Positions 55,905 through 64,000 of a DNA stretch of 64,000 nt are shown one piece after another. The position numbers were made by a program, and so were the translations under genes. Numbering within the stretch: the stretch's first letter is position 1; each line of letters opens with the position of its first letter. This DNA comes from an uncultured Bacteroidales bacterium (GTDB lineage: Bacteria > Bacteroidota > Bacteroidia > Bacteroidales > F082): assembly GCA_947303395.1 (NCBI GenBank), contig CAMYYD010000001.1, positions 220,456-284,455 of the forward strand. Direction: 5' to 3'. The notes beneath the pieces were generated by a model, which was not told where the DNA came from, did not search any database, and was given only the letters and a program-made list of their open reading frames with translations.

Positions 55905-56939
55905 TTAAAAGTGCTTAAACCCTTGGGCTTCAAGCGGGATTTGATGATTATCAGGTGTGATGAGGTTCGCTTGGCCTTCGTCGGCAGTCATGTAGCCGAT
56001 GATGCGGACATCGTCCAGATCCTTCACTTTCTCGTAGTCGCTTTGCGCGACGGTGAACAGCAGTTCGTAGTCTTCGCCGCCGTTCAAAGCTGCTATGCTT
56101 GGCACGATGTTGAAATCTTTTGCCGTCTGTATTGTCTTCTGGTTCATAGGGATACGGTCTTCGTAAACCTGACATCCCACCTTCGACTCTTTGCAGAGAT
56201 GCAGCACTTCTGAAGCCAATCCGTCAGAGATGTCGATCATCGAAGTCGGCTTCACCTTGATTTCCTTGAGTTTTTCGACGATATCGCGACGAGCTTCAGG
56301 TTTCAGCTGACGTTCCAAAATATAATCGTATCCGGCAAATTCAGGTTGCATGTTCGGGTCGGCCATGAAAGCGGCTTTTTCGCGTTCGAGGATTAGCAAT
56401 CCGGTATAAGCTGCGCCGAGGTTTCCACTCACGCAAAGTAGGTCGTTAGGTTTTGCTCCGCTACGATAGACGATGTCTTCTTTTTTCGCTTTACCAATCA
56501 CCGTCACCGAGATGAAAAGTCCTGATTTTGAAGCTGTTGTGTCGCCACCGACGAGATCGACATGGTAACGGTCGCAAGCCAGACGGATGCCGCGATAAAT
56601 CTCTTCGATCGCCTCTACGGAATATTTACTGCTGATGCCGAGTCCAACGACAATCTGGGTGGGGGTGCCGTTCATCGCATAGATATCCGAGAAGTTGACC
56701 ACAGCTGCCTTGTAGCCGAGATGTTTCAGCGGGCAATACGTCATGTCGAAGTGCACGCCTTCGCAGAGAATGTCAACGGAGACAAGCGTCTGCTCGTCTT
56801 TATGGTCGATAACAGCCGCATCGTCGCCGACGGCTTTCATCGTTGAGTCGTTGTAAATCTTGACGTTTTTGACGAGTTTGTCGATGAGCGCGAATTCGCC
56901 CAATTCCGAGAGATTGGTGATGTTTTCCTGATCTGCCAT
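55905..56939 (-). CDS. thiL: Thiamine-monophosphate kinase
   Basis: MADQENITNLSELGEFALIDKL...VGDDAAVI, VGGDTTASKSGLFISVTVIGKA, MIDISDGLASEVLHLC. Start at MADQEN (56939). Confidence 0.94.
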   Translation of the reverse strand: MADQENITNLSELGEFALIDKLVKNVKIYNDSTMKAVGDDAAVIDHKDEQTLVSVDILCEGVHFDMTYCPLKHLGYKAAVVNFSDIYAMNGTPTQIVVGLGISSKYSVEAIEEIYRGIRLACDRYHVDLVGGDTTASKSGLFISVTVIGKAKKEDIVYRSGAKPNDLLCVSGNLGAAYTGLLILEREKAAFMADPNMQPEFAGYDYILERQLKPEARRDIVEKLKEIKVKPTSMIDISDGLASEVLHLCKESKVGCQVYEDRIPMNQKTIQTAKDFNIVPSIAALNGGEDYELLFTVAQSDYEKVKDLDDVRIIGYMTADEGQANLITPDNHQIPLEAQGFKHF

Positions 56940-57053
56940 TTTGTGATAAAATTTTATGCAAAAATAGCAAATTTTTTGAAAAAAGCTGAAATCAGACCAG
57001 AAATACATTTCTAAAGTCTGATTTCAGCTTTTAAATATTATTCCTATAAGGAA

Positions 57054-58664
57054 TTATTTCGCGACGACGATTTTCTTGTTGATCGTTTTGCCGCTTTCTG
57101 TTGTTCCTTGGATGATGTAAACTCCAGTGTTGAGTTCGTTCAAGTCGTTGCACTGGATAACTTGTCCGTTGACATTGTAGATTCTCACCACGTTGACGAT
57201 TTCCTCTTCATCGCTGAAGATTTCCTCGATGCCTACGCCATGACCCATTGTTCCGTCAATGCCGAAGTTCTGACCGTAGATTATGTTCTTGTCTAATTTG
57301 CCCCATGCTATGATGTTTTGTCCGTTATGGAAGCCAGAGATTGTTTCGGGAACAATCTTGGCATAATTGTTGGAACAGAGTTGTTTGTTCCACAACACAT
57401 TGCAGTTTATGTCATAGCCAGCCGCCTCAATAGTGTATTTTTTGGTATCCCAGTTATCGTCGAGTCTGAAATAGGTCACAGCAAACCCGCTGCCGTCTTC
57501 GAAAGCGGAAATGCTTGGAGTGGAGAGTTGATAGAGAGGATTTCCAGCTTCGTAAACCAATAAACCTTCGTCCCAAACGCGCTCGCCTGTGGCAGTGATG
57601 CGGTTGGCATATACTTTGTTCTCGTTATGATCTGTATTTGTCTGTAAATAGGCGATGAGCAGGTCATGAGTGACGGGATCAACAGAGACATAAGGTATTA
57701 AATAGTAGTGATGAGGGTCATCGGAGTGTACATTGGCTCCGTATGGGTCGCTGATGGTGCTGCTGCCATTGGCATCGTGGTGGAACACAAGGGTTTTGAA
57801 CGTAGGATTTATGGAATCGCATACAACTGATATGTAGGCGTATGCACCGCCCAAGCCGTCTGGTTCCACAGAGTGGTTGTATGTGGTTATGCAATCCACC
57901 ATTGGCAACAACACGACATCGGAAATGGTTTGTGTGCCATCAACGGCGTAGCCGGTGAGATGAATCTCCTTGGTTCCCCAATTTGAATAGGAACCTGGTT
58001 GGACCCAATTATGTTCGTAGGTCAGGAAAACGCTGTTGTCATCGCGGAGAGTGAGTTTCCCGAACATGTATTGGATGGTGTCGTTGTCCGGTTCGATGGT
58101 GATGAGCGGGTTCAATGTGCCGTCGGCGTTGACATATTGCAGATAAAGATTTTCGTTGTCAGATCCTAAAGTCCATGCGCCGCCGTCGCTGCCGGCGATG
58201 ATTTCAGCACGATAACCGCCGTTGCCGCCGAAAAGGGTGATGCCTTGTTCGCCCCAGGCGTAGGTGCCGTCGGGATGGAAACGCAAAGCCACGGTTACGT
58301 GGTCGGCAGTGGAGAAACAGCTCAAAACATCATGGTTGGGGGTGATGGCCAAAGAGACACCTGCCGAATGAGTAGAGAAATTGAATTGACTGAAGCGGAT
58401 GCCGCTTTCGCCCCATTGCGGCGTGCCGTCAGCGGTGAGACGTTGCAATGTAGGGGCAAAGCCGTTGCCGCCCCCCATAGAGAGCCATTGGACGTAAGTG
58501 TCGTTGGTCACCGCGTCGGTCATGGTGTGGATTTCGGAGAGTGTGATACTTTGTGTAGTGTCATTGATAGCGATAATGCTGTTTTGGGCCGGGTTGTCGG
58601 TCCACTGGGCTTGTAGCGCAAATGCGGCCACCATAGCTATGAACAGTAAAGATAATTTTTTCAT
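57054..58664 (-). CDS. T9SS type A sorting domain-containing secreted protein, paralog 1
   Basis: Signal peptide MKKLSLLFIAMVAAFALQAQ; C-terminus VVRIYNVNGQVIQCNDLNELNTGVYIIQGTTESGKTINKKIVVAK. Confidence 0.85.
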   Translation of the reverse strand: MKKLSLLFIAMVAAFALQAQWTDNPAQNSIIAINDTTQSITLSEIHTMTDAVTNDTYVQWLSMGGGNGFAPTLQRLTADGTPQWGESGIRFSQFNFSTHSAGVSLAITPNHDVLSCFSTADHVTVALRFHPDGTYAWGEQGITLFGGNGGYRAEIIAGSDGGAWTLGSDNENLYLQYVNADGTLNPLITIEPDNDTIQYMFGKLTLRDDNSVFLTYEHNWVQPGSYSNWGTKEIHLTGYAVDGTQTISDVVLLPMVDCITTYNHSVEPDGLGGAYAYISVVCDSINPTFKTLVFHHDANGSSTISDPYGANVHSDDPHHYYLIPYVSVDPVTHDLLIAYLQTNTDHNENKVYANRITATGERVWDEGLLVYEAGNPLYQLSTPSISAFEDGSGFAVTYFRLDDNWDTKKYTIEAAGYDINCNVLWNKQLCSNNYAKIVPETISGFHNGQNIIAWGKLDKNIIYGQNFGIDGTMGHGVGIEEIFSDEEEIVNVVRIYNVNGQVIQCNDLNELNTGVYIIQGTTESGKTINKKIVVAK

Positions 58665-58770
58665 AATAATGAATTTTTATGTTAGTAATTAGTATTCAAA
58701 TAAAAGATGAATTCAACTTAATTGATAACAGCACCGCCAACAGCGGTTCTGCTTCCGTCGTATTGGTTTA

Positions 58771-60387
58771 TTATTTCGTTAAAATGATTTTCTTGTTCAC
58801 AATCTTTCCGTTCTCTGTCTCTCCCTGGATGATGTAGACACCGGTGTTGAGTTCGTTCAGGTCGTTGCACTGGATAACTTGTCCGTTGACATTGTAGATT
58901 CTCACCACGTTGACGATTTCCTCTTCATCGCTGAAGATTTCCTCGATGCCTACGCCGTGACCCATTGTTCCGTCAATGCCGAAGTTCTGACCGTAGATAA
59001 TGTTCTTGTGGTAGTCGGCCCATGCTATGATGTTTTGTCCATTGTTGAAGCCGGAAATTGTTTTAGGAGTATGCTTGGCTTTATCGTTGGAACATATATG
59101 TTGGTTCCACAACACATTGCAGTTCATGTCATAGCCAACCGCCTCAATGGTGTATCTGCCGTTATCAGCATTAGTGATGTTGTAGAAATAGGACACAGCG
59201 AATCCATTGCCGTCTTCGAAGGCAGAAACGTTAGGACTGGAGATTTCATGGTGTTGACTTTGAGAGTCAATGACTAATATACCGTCGTCCCAGACGCGCT
59301 CACCTGTGGCAGTTATGCGGTTAACAAATAATTTAGGATAATACGCAAATGAAGTTGACTGTACGTAGGTGACGAGCAGGTCATGAGAGACTGGGTCGAT
59401 GGAGACGCCAGGGACCAAATAGTTGTGATGAGAGTCTTCGGGATGTACAGTGACTCCGTATGGGTCGCTTATGGTGCTGCTGCCATTGGCATCGTAGTGT
59501 AATGCAAAGACTTTGAACGAAGTTCCCGTGGTGTCACCTGCCAGCGAAACGTAGGCGTATCCTCCACCCAAACCGTCGGGTTCTACAGAGTGGCAGTATG
59601 GGATTACGCAATCCACCTTTTGCATCAACACAATATCTGATATGATTTGTGTGCCATCGACGGCGTAGCCAGTGAGATGAATCTCCTTGGTTCCCCATTT
59701 TGAGTATGAACCCGGTTGGACCCATACATGTTCGTAGGTCAGGAAAACGCTGTTGTCATTGCGGAGAACGAGCTTTCCGTACATGTATTGGATGGTATCG
59801 TTGTCCGGCTCGAGGGTGATGAGTGGATTCAACGTGCCGTCGGCATTGACATATTGCAGATAAAGATTTTCGTTGTCAGAGCCTAAAGTCCATACACCGC
59901 CGTCATTGCCGGCGATGACTTCAGCGCGGTAGCCGCCGTTGCCGCCGAAAAGGGTGACACCTTGTTCGCCCCAGGCGTATGTGCCGTCGGGATGGAATCG
60001 CAAAGCCACGGTTACGGTATCGGCAGTGGAGAAGCAGCTCACCACGTCATGGTCGGTGGTGATGGTCAAAGCGTCGCCTGCCGACCAAGACAAGAAATCA
60101 AATTGATTGAAACGGATGCCACTTTCGCCCCATTGCGGCGTGCCGTCAGAAGTGAGACGCTGCAGTGCAGGGGAAAAGCCGTTGCCAGGGCTTTGGGAGG
60201 TAGAGTTCCATTGTACATAAGTGTCGTTGGTCACCGCATCGGTAATGGTGTAGACTGAACCAACTGTGGCAGAGTGTGTGGTGTCATTGATAGCGATGAT
60301 TGAGTTTTGGGCCGGGTTGTCGGTCCACTGGGCTTGTAGCGCAAATGCGGCTACCATTGCCAGAAAAAGTAAAGATAATTTTTTCAT
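58771..60387 (-). CDS. T9SS type A sorting domain-containing secreted protein, paralog 2
   Basis: Same N- and C-termini and interior as the 57054 protein; C-terminus ...NTGVYIIQGETENGKIVNKKIILTK. Start at MKKLSLLFLAMV (60387). Confidence 0.85.
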   Translation of the reverse strand: MKKLSLLFLAMVAAFALQAQWTDNPAQNSIIAINDTTHSATVGSVYTITDAVTNDTYVQWNSTSQSPGNGFSPALQRLTSDGTPQWGESGIRFNQFDFLSWSAGDALTITTDHDVVSCFSTADTVTVALRFHPDGTYAWGEQGVTLFGGNGGYRAEVIAGNDGGVWTLGSDNENLYLQYVNADGTLNPLITLEPDNDTIQYMYGKLVLRNDNSVFLTYEHVWVQPGSYSKWGTKEIHLTGYAVDGTQIISDIVLMQKVDCVIPYCHSVEPDGLGGGYAYVSLAGDTTGTSFKVFALHYDANGSSTISDPYGVTVHPEDSHHNYLVPGVSIDPVSHDLLVTYVQSTSFAYYPKLFVNRITATGERVWDDGILVIDSQSQHHEISSPNVSAFEDGNGFAVSYFYNITNADNGRYTIEAVGYDMNCNVLWNQHICSNDKAKHTPKTISGFNNGQNIIAWADYHKNIIYGQNFGIDGTMGHGVGIEEIFSDEEEIVNVVRIYNVNGQVIQCNDLNELNTGVYIIQGETENGKIVNKKIILTK

Positions 60388-60500
60388 GTTTTTATTTTTA
60401 AAATCCAAAACACAAAAATACAAAAGTACCCCCATACATATGAATGCGTAGATACGTGCATGGACAAATTGTGCGGTAAAAAGACAAATTGTGCGGTGCT

Positions 60501-62027
60501 TTATTCCTTCGTTTCGCGGAATTCTGAAGGGGAAATTCCGAATTTTTCCTTGAAGCTGCGGCGGAAGGAGGTCGCATTTGAAAAACCGCTTGCCAGACAC
60601 ACTTGTTCCAAACTCATTTCAGGATGTTCGTTCATGAGGCGGACGGCATGGTTTAGACGAAGCTCGCGCACAAGGGCGGTGAGCCTTGCGTGTTCGCTGC
60701 CATGTGAGAATGCGGCACCGATGCGTTCTTTCGAGAGACCTGTACGGTCGATGAGCGTCTGACGGTCGAACAAAGGATTGAGATACAGCTTCTCATTTTC
60801 GATTAGAGCGCAAAGGTAAGATGAAAGCTCGGCGTCTGAGAGTGTAGAGTTTAGAGTTGAGAGTTTAGAGTTGTTTTGAAGTTGAGAGTTTTGAGTTGAA
60901 AGTTCTCTATATTTCTCCTTGTATTCCACTGCATCTCTTATCTGTTGGGCAAGGATTTTATTCTGCTTATTCGTTTTGCGCCACTGCCATAAGACATAAA
61001 TGGCGAACAGAAGTATCAGGAGACTCACAAAACCTGTCACTTTGCGTGACTCTTTAGCCCGTTGTGCGGCATCACGCTGGCGCTCGGCCTCGAGCTGCTG
61101 CTGCAAGGCGTTGTAGCGTGCTATGTGTTCTCGAGCCGTGGCCTCGCGCACAACGTCTTCTATCTGGCGGAAAGCCGTGAGCATATTGCCATGATCACCT
61201 AACGACGCGTAAGCAGCAGCGATAAAATTCTGTGCCTGATTGCGGTAGAAACGGATATAGTCGGCACGTTTCTGGTCGTTTTTGGGCTCGCGGTGGCTGT
61301 TGTCGTGGTATCTTTCGGGGTTTGACTCGTAGTCGTCGAGCCGTTCTATGATACGGCGGGCCAAAGGCAGCGTCTCAGCATAGCGGTCGTGCGAGCCGAG
61401 CATTGTAATCTTGCGTCGTGAGGCTACGATGAAGGCGTCAAGCTCGTTGAATCTACCTTTATCACTGAGTATGGCCAACACGCTGTCAACTTTCGCCATG
61501 CCTTCTTCTTCATGACCCATGGCATAGAGTGCGGCTCCGATCTCCGCTTCCGTGCGTAGTGCGTCAGTCTCCGCCTCCGGACCTATCTGACGGCACACAT
61601 TGACCAGCTGTCGTGACCGGTGGAGCCATCCCAAGGTATCTTTCTGTATACGCTCGGTGTAAGCCAGAATCTCATACACATCGCGAAGTCTTTCCAAGTT
61701 GGTCTTGATGGATTCATTGGTGAGCAGGCGCATGGCTATGACCTGCGCCGAGTCTAAGCGGATGTCTGTCGGTCCGCCAAGCAGCGAGTCCATCTGTTCG
61801 CGCATCAGCGTCATGCCATAGATGCGTGCCCGGCACTGTTCGGCTTGCACCTCGTCGATGTTGCCCAAGATGAGCGCCGAGTCGATGATCTGCAGCGCTT
61901 GCACAGGCTGGTACCCATAGATGCTCATAGCCGCCCTTAGGGTGTGGATGGTGTCGTTTGCATTTGCAGCTCGTGCTGTCATCACAACTGCGAAAGCAAA
62001 TATTAATATGTATGTTATTTTTTTCAT
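60501..62027 (-). CDS. Membrane-anchored TPR-like sensor with C-terminal AraC-type HTH
   Basis: Signal/TM N-terminus, helical repeats, TM VTGFVSLLILLFAIYVLWQWRK, coiled coil, then IDRTGLSKERIGAAFSHG...LNHAVRLMNEHPEMSLEQVCLASGFSNATSFRRSFKEKFGISPSEFRE. Start at MKKITYIL. Confidence 0.82.
   Translation of the reverse strand: MKKITYILIFAFAVVMTARAANANDTIHTLRAAMSIYGYQPVQALQIIDSALILGNIDEVQAEQCRARIYGMTLMREQMDSLLGGPTDIRLDSAQVIAMRLLTNESIKTNLERLRDVYEILAYTERIQKDTLGWLHRSRQLVNVCRQIGPEAETDALRTEAEIGAALYAMGHEEEGMAKVDSVLAILSDKGRFNELDAFIVASRRKITMLGSHDRYAETLPLARRIIERLDDYESNPERYHDNSHREPKNDQKRADYIRFYRNQAQNFIAAAYASLGDHGNMLTAFRQIEDVVREATAREHIARYNALQQQLEAERQRDAAQRAKESRKVTGFVSLLILLFAIYVLWQWRKTNKQNKILAQQIRDAVEYKEKYRELSTQNSQLQNNSKLSTLNSTLSDAELSSYLCALIENEKLYLNPLFDRQTLIDRTGLSKERIGAAFSHGSEHARLTALVRELRLNHAVRLMNEHPEMSLEQVCLASGFSNATSFRRSFKEKFGISPSEFRETKE
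60839..60903. repeat. Family-4 repeat within CDS (GTAGAGTTTAGAGTTGAGAGTTTAGAGTTG...)
   Basis: Encodes the linker QNSQLQNNSKLSTLNSTLSD between coiled coil and HTH. Confidence 0.7.
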
Positions 62028-62046
62028 AGAATCATGTCGCAAAAAC

Positions 62047-62086
62047 AATAAACGCCAGCAATTTGTATAAATTGTCGGCGTTTTTT
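62047..62086 (-). terminator. Candidate terminator downstream of the 62088 tRNA
   Basis: Minus strand AAAAACGCCGACAATTTATACAAATTGCTGGCGTTTATTGTTTTT. Confidence 0.55.
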
Positions 62087-62087
62087 G

Positions 62088-62161
62088 TGCTCCCACTAGG
62101 ACTTGAACCTAGGACCAACTGATTATGAGTCAGCTACTCTAACCGACTGAGCTATAGGAGC
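62088..62161 (-). tRNA. tRNA with CAT anticodon (elongator Met, or Ile2 if lysidine-modified)
   Basis: GCTCCTATAGCTCAGTCGGTTAGAGTAGCTGACTCATAATCAGTTGGTCCTAGGTTCAAGTCCTAGTGGGAGCA: full cloverleaf; anticodon loop CTCATAA. Confidence 0.93.
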
Positions 62162-62179
62162 TGGAAAAATTTCCGGCTG

Positions 62180-62187
62180 CAAAAGTA
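62180..62187 (-). promoter_or_regulatory. -7 element TACTTTTG upstream of the CAT tRNA
   Basis: Minus-strand TAnnTTTG 18 nt before the tRNA 5' end. Confidence 0.5.
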
Positions 62188-62225
62188 CAAAAAAATATTG
62201 AATGTAAAATATTTTTTAATTTTTT

Positions 62226-62339
62226 TCTCATGCAGAAATCGCAGAAACCGCAGAAACAAATCTGCGAGATCCGATTGCTTTAGCAATCAAAATAAATATG
62301 GAAGAAAAATTCTGCGGATTCAGTGAGATCTGCGTGAGA
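62226..62339. repeat. Family-1 element, copy C (shorter, inverted relative to copy B; downstream of dusB)
   Basis: TCTCATGCAGAAATCGCAGAAACCGCAGAAACAAATCTGCGAGATCCGATTGCTTTAGCAATC...TGCGGATTCAGTGAGATCTGCGTGAGA; its reverse complement aligns with the left half of copy B. Confidence 0.88.
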
Positions 62340-63311
62340 TTAATAATAATTTTCAATTTCTTCGAGAATTTCCGTCACTTCCGCTATCGTCGGCACTTCC
62401 ATTAGCTTCATTTTGAATTGTTTGAAGTTCGGGAATCCTTTGAAATACAGACCCCAATGTTTCCGCATCTCGATGACGGCGTAGTGCTCGTCTTTGTAGT
62501 TTAACGAGTCGTTGAGGTGCATCTTAGCCACTCTAACGCGTTCCTCGACGGAAGGTTTCTCATCTTTGACACCTTTTTCAAGATAATCGTGAATCTCCTT
62601 GAAAATCCAGGGGTTTCCGTATGTTGCGCGACCGATCATGAGACCGTCAACACCGAAAGTGTCCTTGAAATATTTCGCCGACTTGCCATCTACCACGTCG
62701 CCGTTTCCGATGATTGGAATCGTCATGCGAGGGTTGTTTTTCACTGCCCCGATGAGCGTCCAGTCGGCAGGTTCGCCCCATTTGGTGGTGCGGAGTCGTC
62801 CGTGGATGGTAAGCGCCTGAATGCCAACATCTTGAAGCCGTTCAGCAATTTCTACAATGTCTTTATGCTCGCTGTCGTAACCCAATCTGGTCTTCACCGT
62901 AACCGGCGTTTTTACTGCTTTTACGACGGCCTCAGTGATGGCGACCATCTTCGGGATGTCGTTCATTATTCCCGAACCTGCGCCTTTTGATGCCACTTTC
63001 TTCACTGGACATCCGAAGTTGATGTCGATGATGTCGGGGTTGTATCGTTCGGCATATTGCGCTGCCTCGACCATTGGCTGTACAGCGTTTCCAAAAATCT
63101 GCACTCCAAATGGCTGCTCGCTTTCTGTGTATCGTAACTTATTGATACTCTTAACTGCATCGCGAATCAGACCGTCTGATGAGATAAACTCCGAATAGAC
63201 GATATCAGCGCCGTACATCTTGCACACATGCCTGAATGGCGGGTCGGTGACGCCCTCCATTGGAGCTAAAAGTAGCGGATATCGATCAAATACCAAATTC
63301 GCAATTTTCAT
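62340..63311 (-). CDS. dusB: tRNA-dihydrouridine synthase
   Basis: LLAPMEGVTDPPFRHVCKMYGADIVYSEF, DINFGCPVKKVASKGAGSGIM, TVKTRLGYD, IIGNGDVVDG. Confidence 0.95.
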   Translation of the reverse strand: MKIANLVFDRYPLLLAPMEGVTDPPFRHVCKMYGADIVYSEFISSDGLIRDAVKSINKLRYTESEQPFGVQIFGNAVQPMVEAAQYAERYNPDIIDINFGCPVKKVASKGAGSGIMNDIPKMVAITEAVVKAVKTPVTVKTRLGYDSEHKDIVEIAERLQDVGIQALTIHGRLRTTKWGEPADWTLIGAVKNNPRMTIPIIGNGDVVDGKSAKYFKDTFGVDGLMIGRATYGNPWIFKEIHDYLEKGVKDEKPSVEERVRVAKMHLNDSLNYKDEHYAVIEMRKHWGLYFKGFPNFKQFKMKLMEVPTIAEVTEILEEIENYY

Positions 63312-63315
63312 GCGA

Positions 63316-63323
63316 CAAAGTTA
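63316..63323 (-). promoter_or_regulatory. -7 element TAACTTTG, 4 nt before the dusB ATG
   Basis: Minus strand TAACTTTG-TCGC-ATGAAAATT. Confidence 0.6.
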
Positions 63324-63351
63324 CAAAAATGTTGAAAAACTTAAGACTTTT

Positions 63352-63687
63352 TTATTTTTTTCCGTAAGGTTGTTGTTCTTCAGCTGCTTTTAAGCAATCT
63401 TCATTAGCAAAATCATATTGCTTTCTTGCAACCATGATAATGTCTTCACCAAGAGCTGAGCTTATGTGTGAAATGGTGCTTATTGTGAAATTGTGCCTTC
63501 CGGTAAGCCATTTGCTTATTTCTGATTCGCGTTTGCCGAGCTTGTTGGCCAAATCACGACGAGTCATGCCTTTTTGTTTCAGCACTTCAACTATTCGTTC
63601 GGCAATAGCAAACGACAGCTCTAATTCTGCCATTCGATCTTCGGGTATATCAGCCAAACATTCTCTGAATAATTTATTCTGTATCAT
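63352..63687 (-). CDS. XRE-family helix-turn-helix protein
   Basis: VEVLKQKGMTRRDLANKLGKRESEISKWLTGRHNFTISTISHISSALGEDII. Confidence 0.85.
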   Translation of the reverse strand: MIQNKLFRECLADIPEDRMAELELSFAIAERIVEVLKQKGMTRRDLANKLGKRESEISKWLTGRHNFTISTISHISSALGEDIIMVARKQYDFANEDCLKAAEEQQPYGKK

Positions 63688-64000
63688 ATCTCATTTCCCT
63701 CAAAACTAATAGAATACAAACAAACTATTTCGTTTTGTTCAATTGTTTTTAAAGTCATTTTTTAGTCGTAGCTTCACAAATTTTAGTTTGCAAATATACA
63801 AATAATTTTTACAACTTCACTTAAAAGTGAAATATTTTTTATAAAATAATCCTAAACCTGAAACATTTTTCGTTTCGGTTCTTGCTGCAAAGATACGAAA
63901 TGTTTTGGATTAAGTGAATGCTTGGATTAAAATAATTTCAATGATATGCAAAGAGACGGCCATTCGACCGTCTCTTCTTGATGATTTTTTAAACTTTTTA

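Noticed and set aside
55705-55908. 67-aa ORF MSFMFYFFIISHADFAESAEFFF...
   Set aside because: Lies almost entirely in family-1 copy B; artefact of repeat sequence.
62047-62086. AACGCC...GGCGTT hairpin as another family-2 element
   Set aside because: Position directly after a tRNA and flanking A/T runs fit an ordinary terminator; arms do not match family 2.
63352-63687. XRE protein as HigA-like antitoxin
   Set aside because: No toxin-sized ORF adjacent in the visible sequence; kept only as an HTH regulator.

Overview
This 64 kb window is a gene-dense chromosomal segment from a Bacteroidales-type Bacteroidota. Supporting evidence: TAnnTTTG promoter boxes, a fused MurF-Alr, T9SS C-terminal sorting domains, and DUF4296/DUF6029/Omp28-type proteins. 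I support about 53 CDSs and two CAT-anticodon tRNAs. Most genes are housekeeping: upp, pssA, queA, der, era, manA, pdxA, murF-alr, pyrC, tadA, waaA, lptB, kdsD, recQ, uvrC, thiL, dusB. There is no CRISPR array, prophage, IS transposase or recognisable defence island. The strongest unexplained signal is in repeats, not genes. (1) A roughly 115-170 bp hairpin-rich element with terminal inverted repeats (TCTCACGCAGAT...ATCTGCGTGAGA) occurs three times. Each copy abuts a stop codon (der, thiL, dusB), and one copy is inverted relative to the others. (2) Short palindromes (GTAGGG...CCCTAC, GTAGAGACGC...GCGTCTCTAC and similar) occur between genes, at the stop codons of era and queA, and in frame inside housekeeping genes (murF twice, manA, pyrC, a GH3 gene, a FemAB/GNAT-like gene, probably an M16 peptidase gene). 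This resembles the Rickettsia palindromic elements. (3) Low-complexity TCTAAAG and AACTCTAAACTC repeats fill intergenic gaps and, in one case, a protein linker. Other notable points: four genes have the identical geometry TAnnTTTG-N4-ATG, suggesting leaderless mRNAs; a TonB receptor lies with two probable OB-fold lipoproteins and a divergently located secreted EEP nuclease; a P-loop kinase is fused to a dCMP deaminase; tandem T9SS-secreted paralogs sit next to a membrane TPR-AraC regulator. All family assignments are from reading the sequence; no searches were run.
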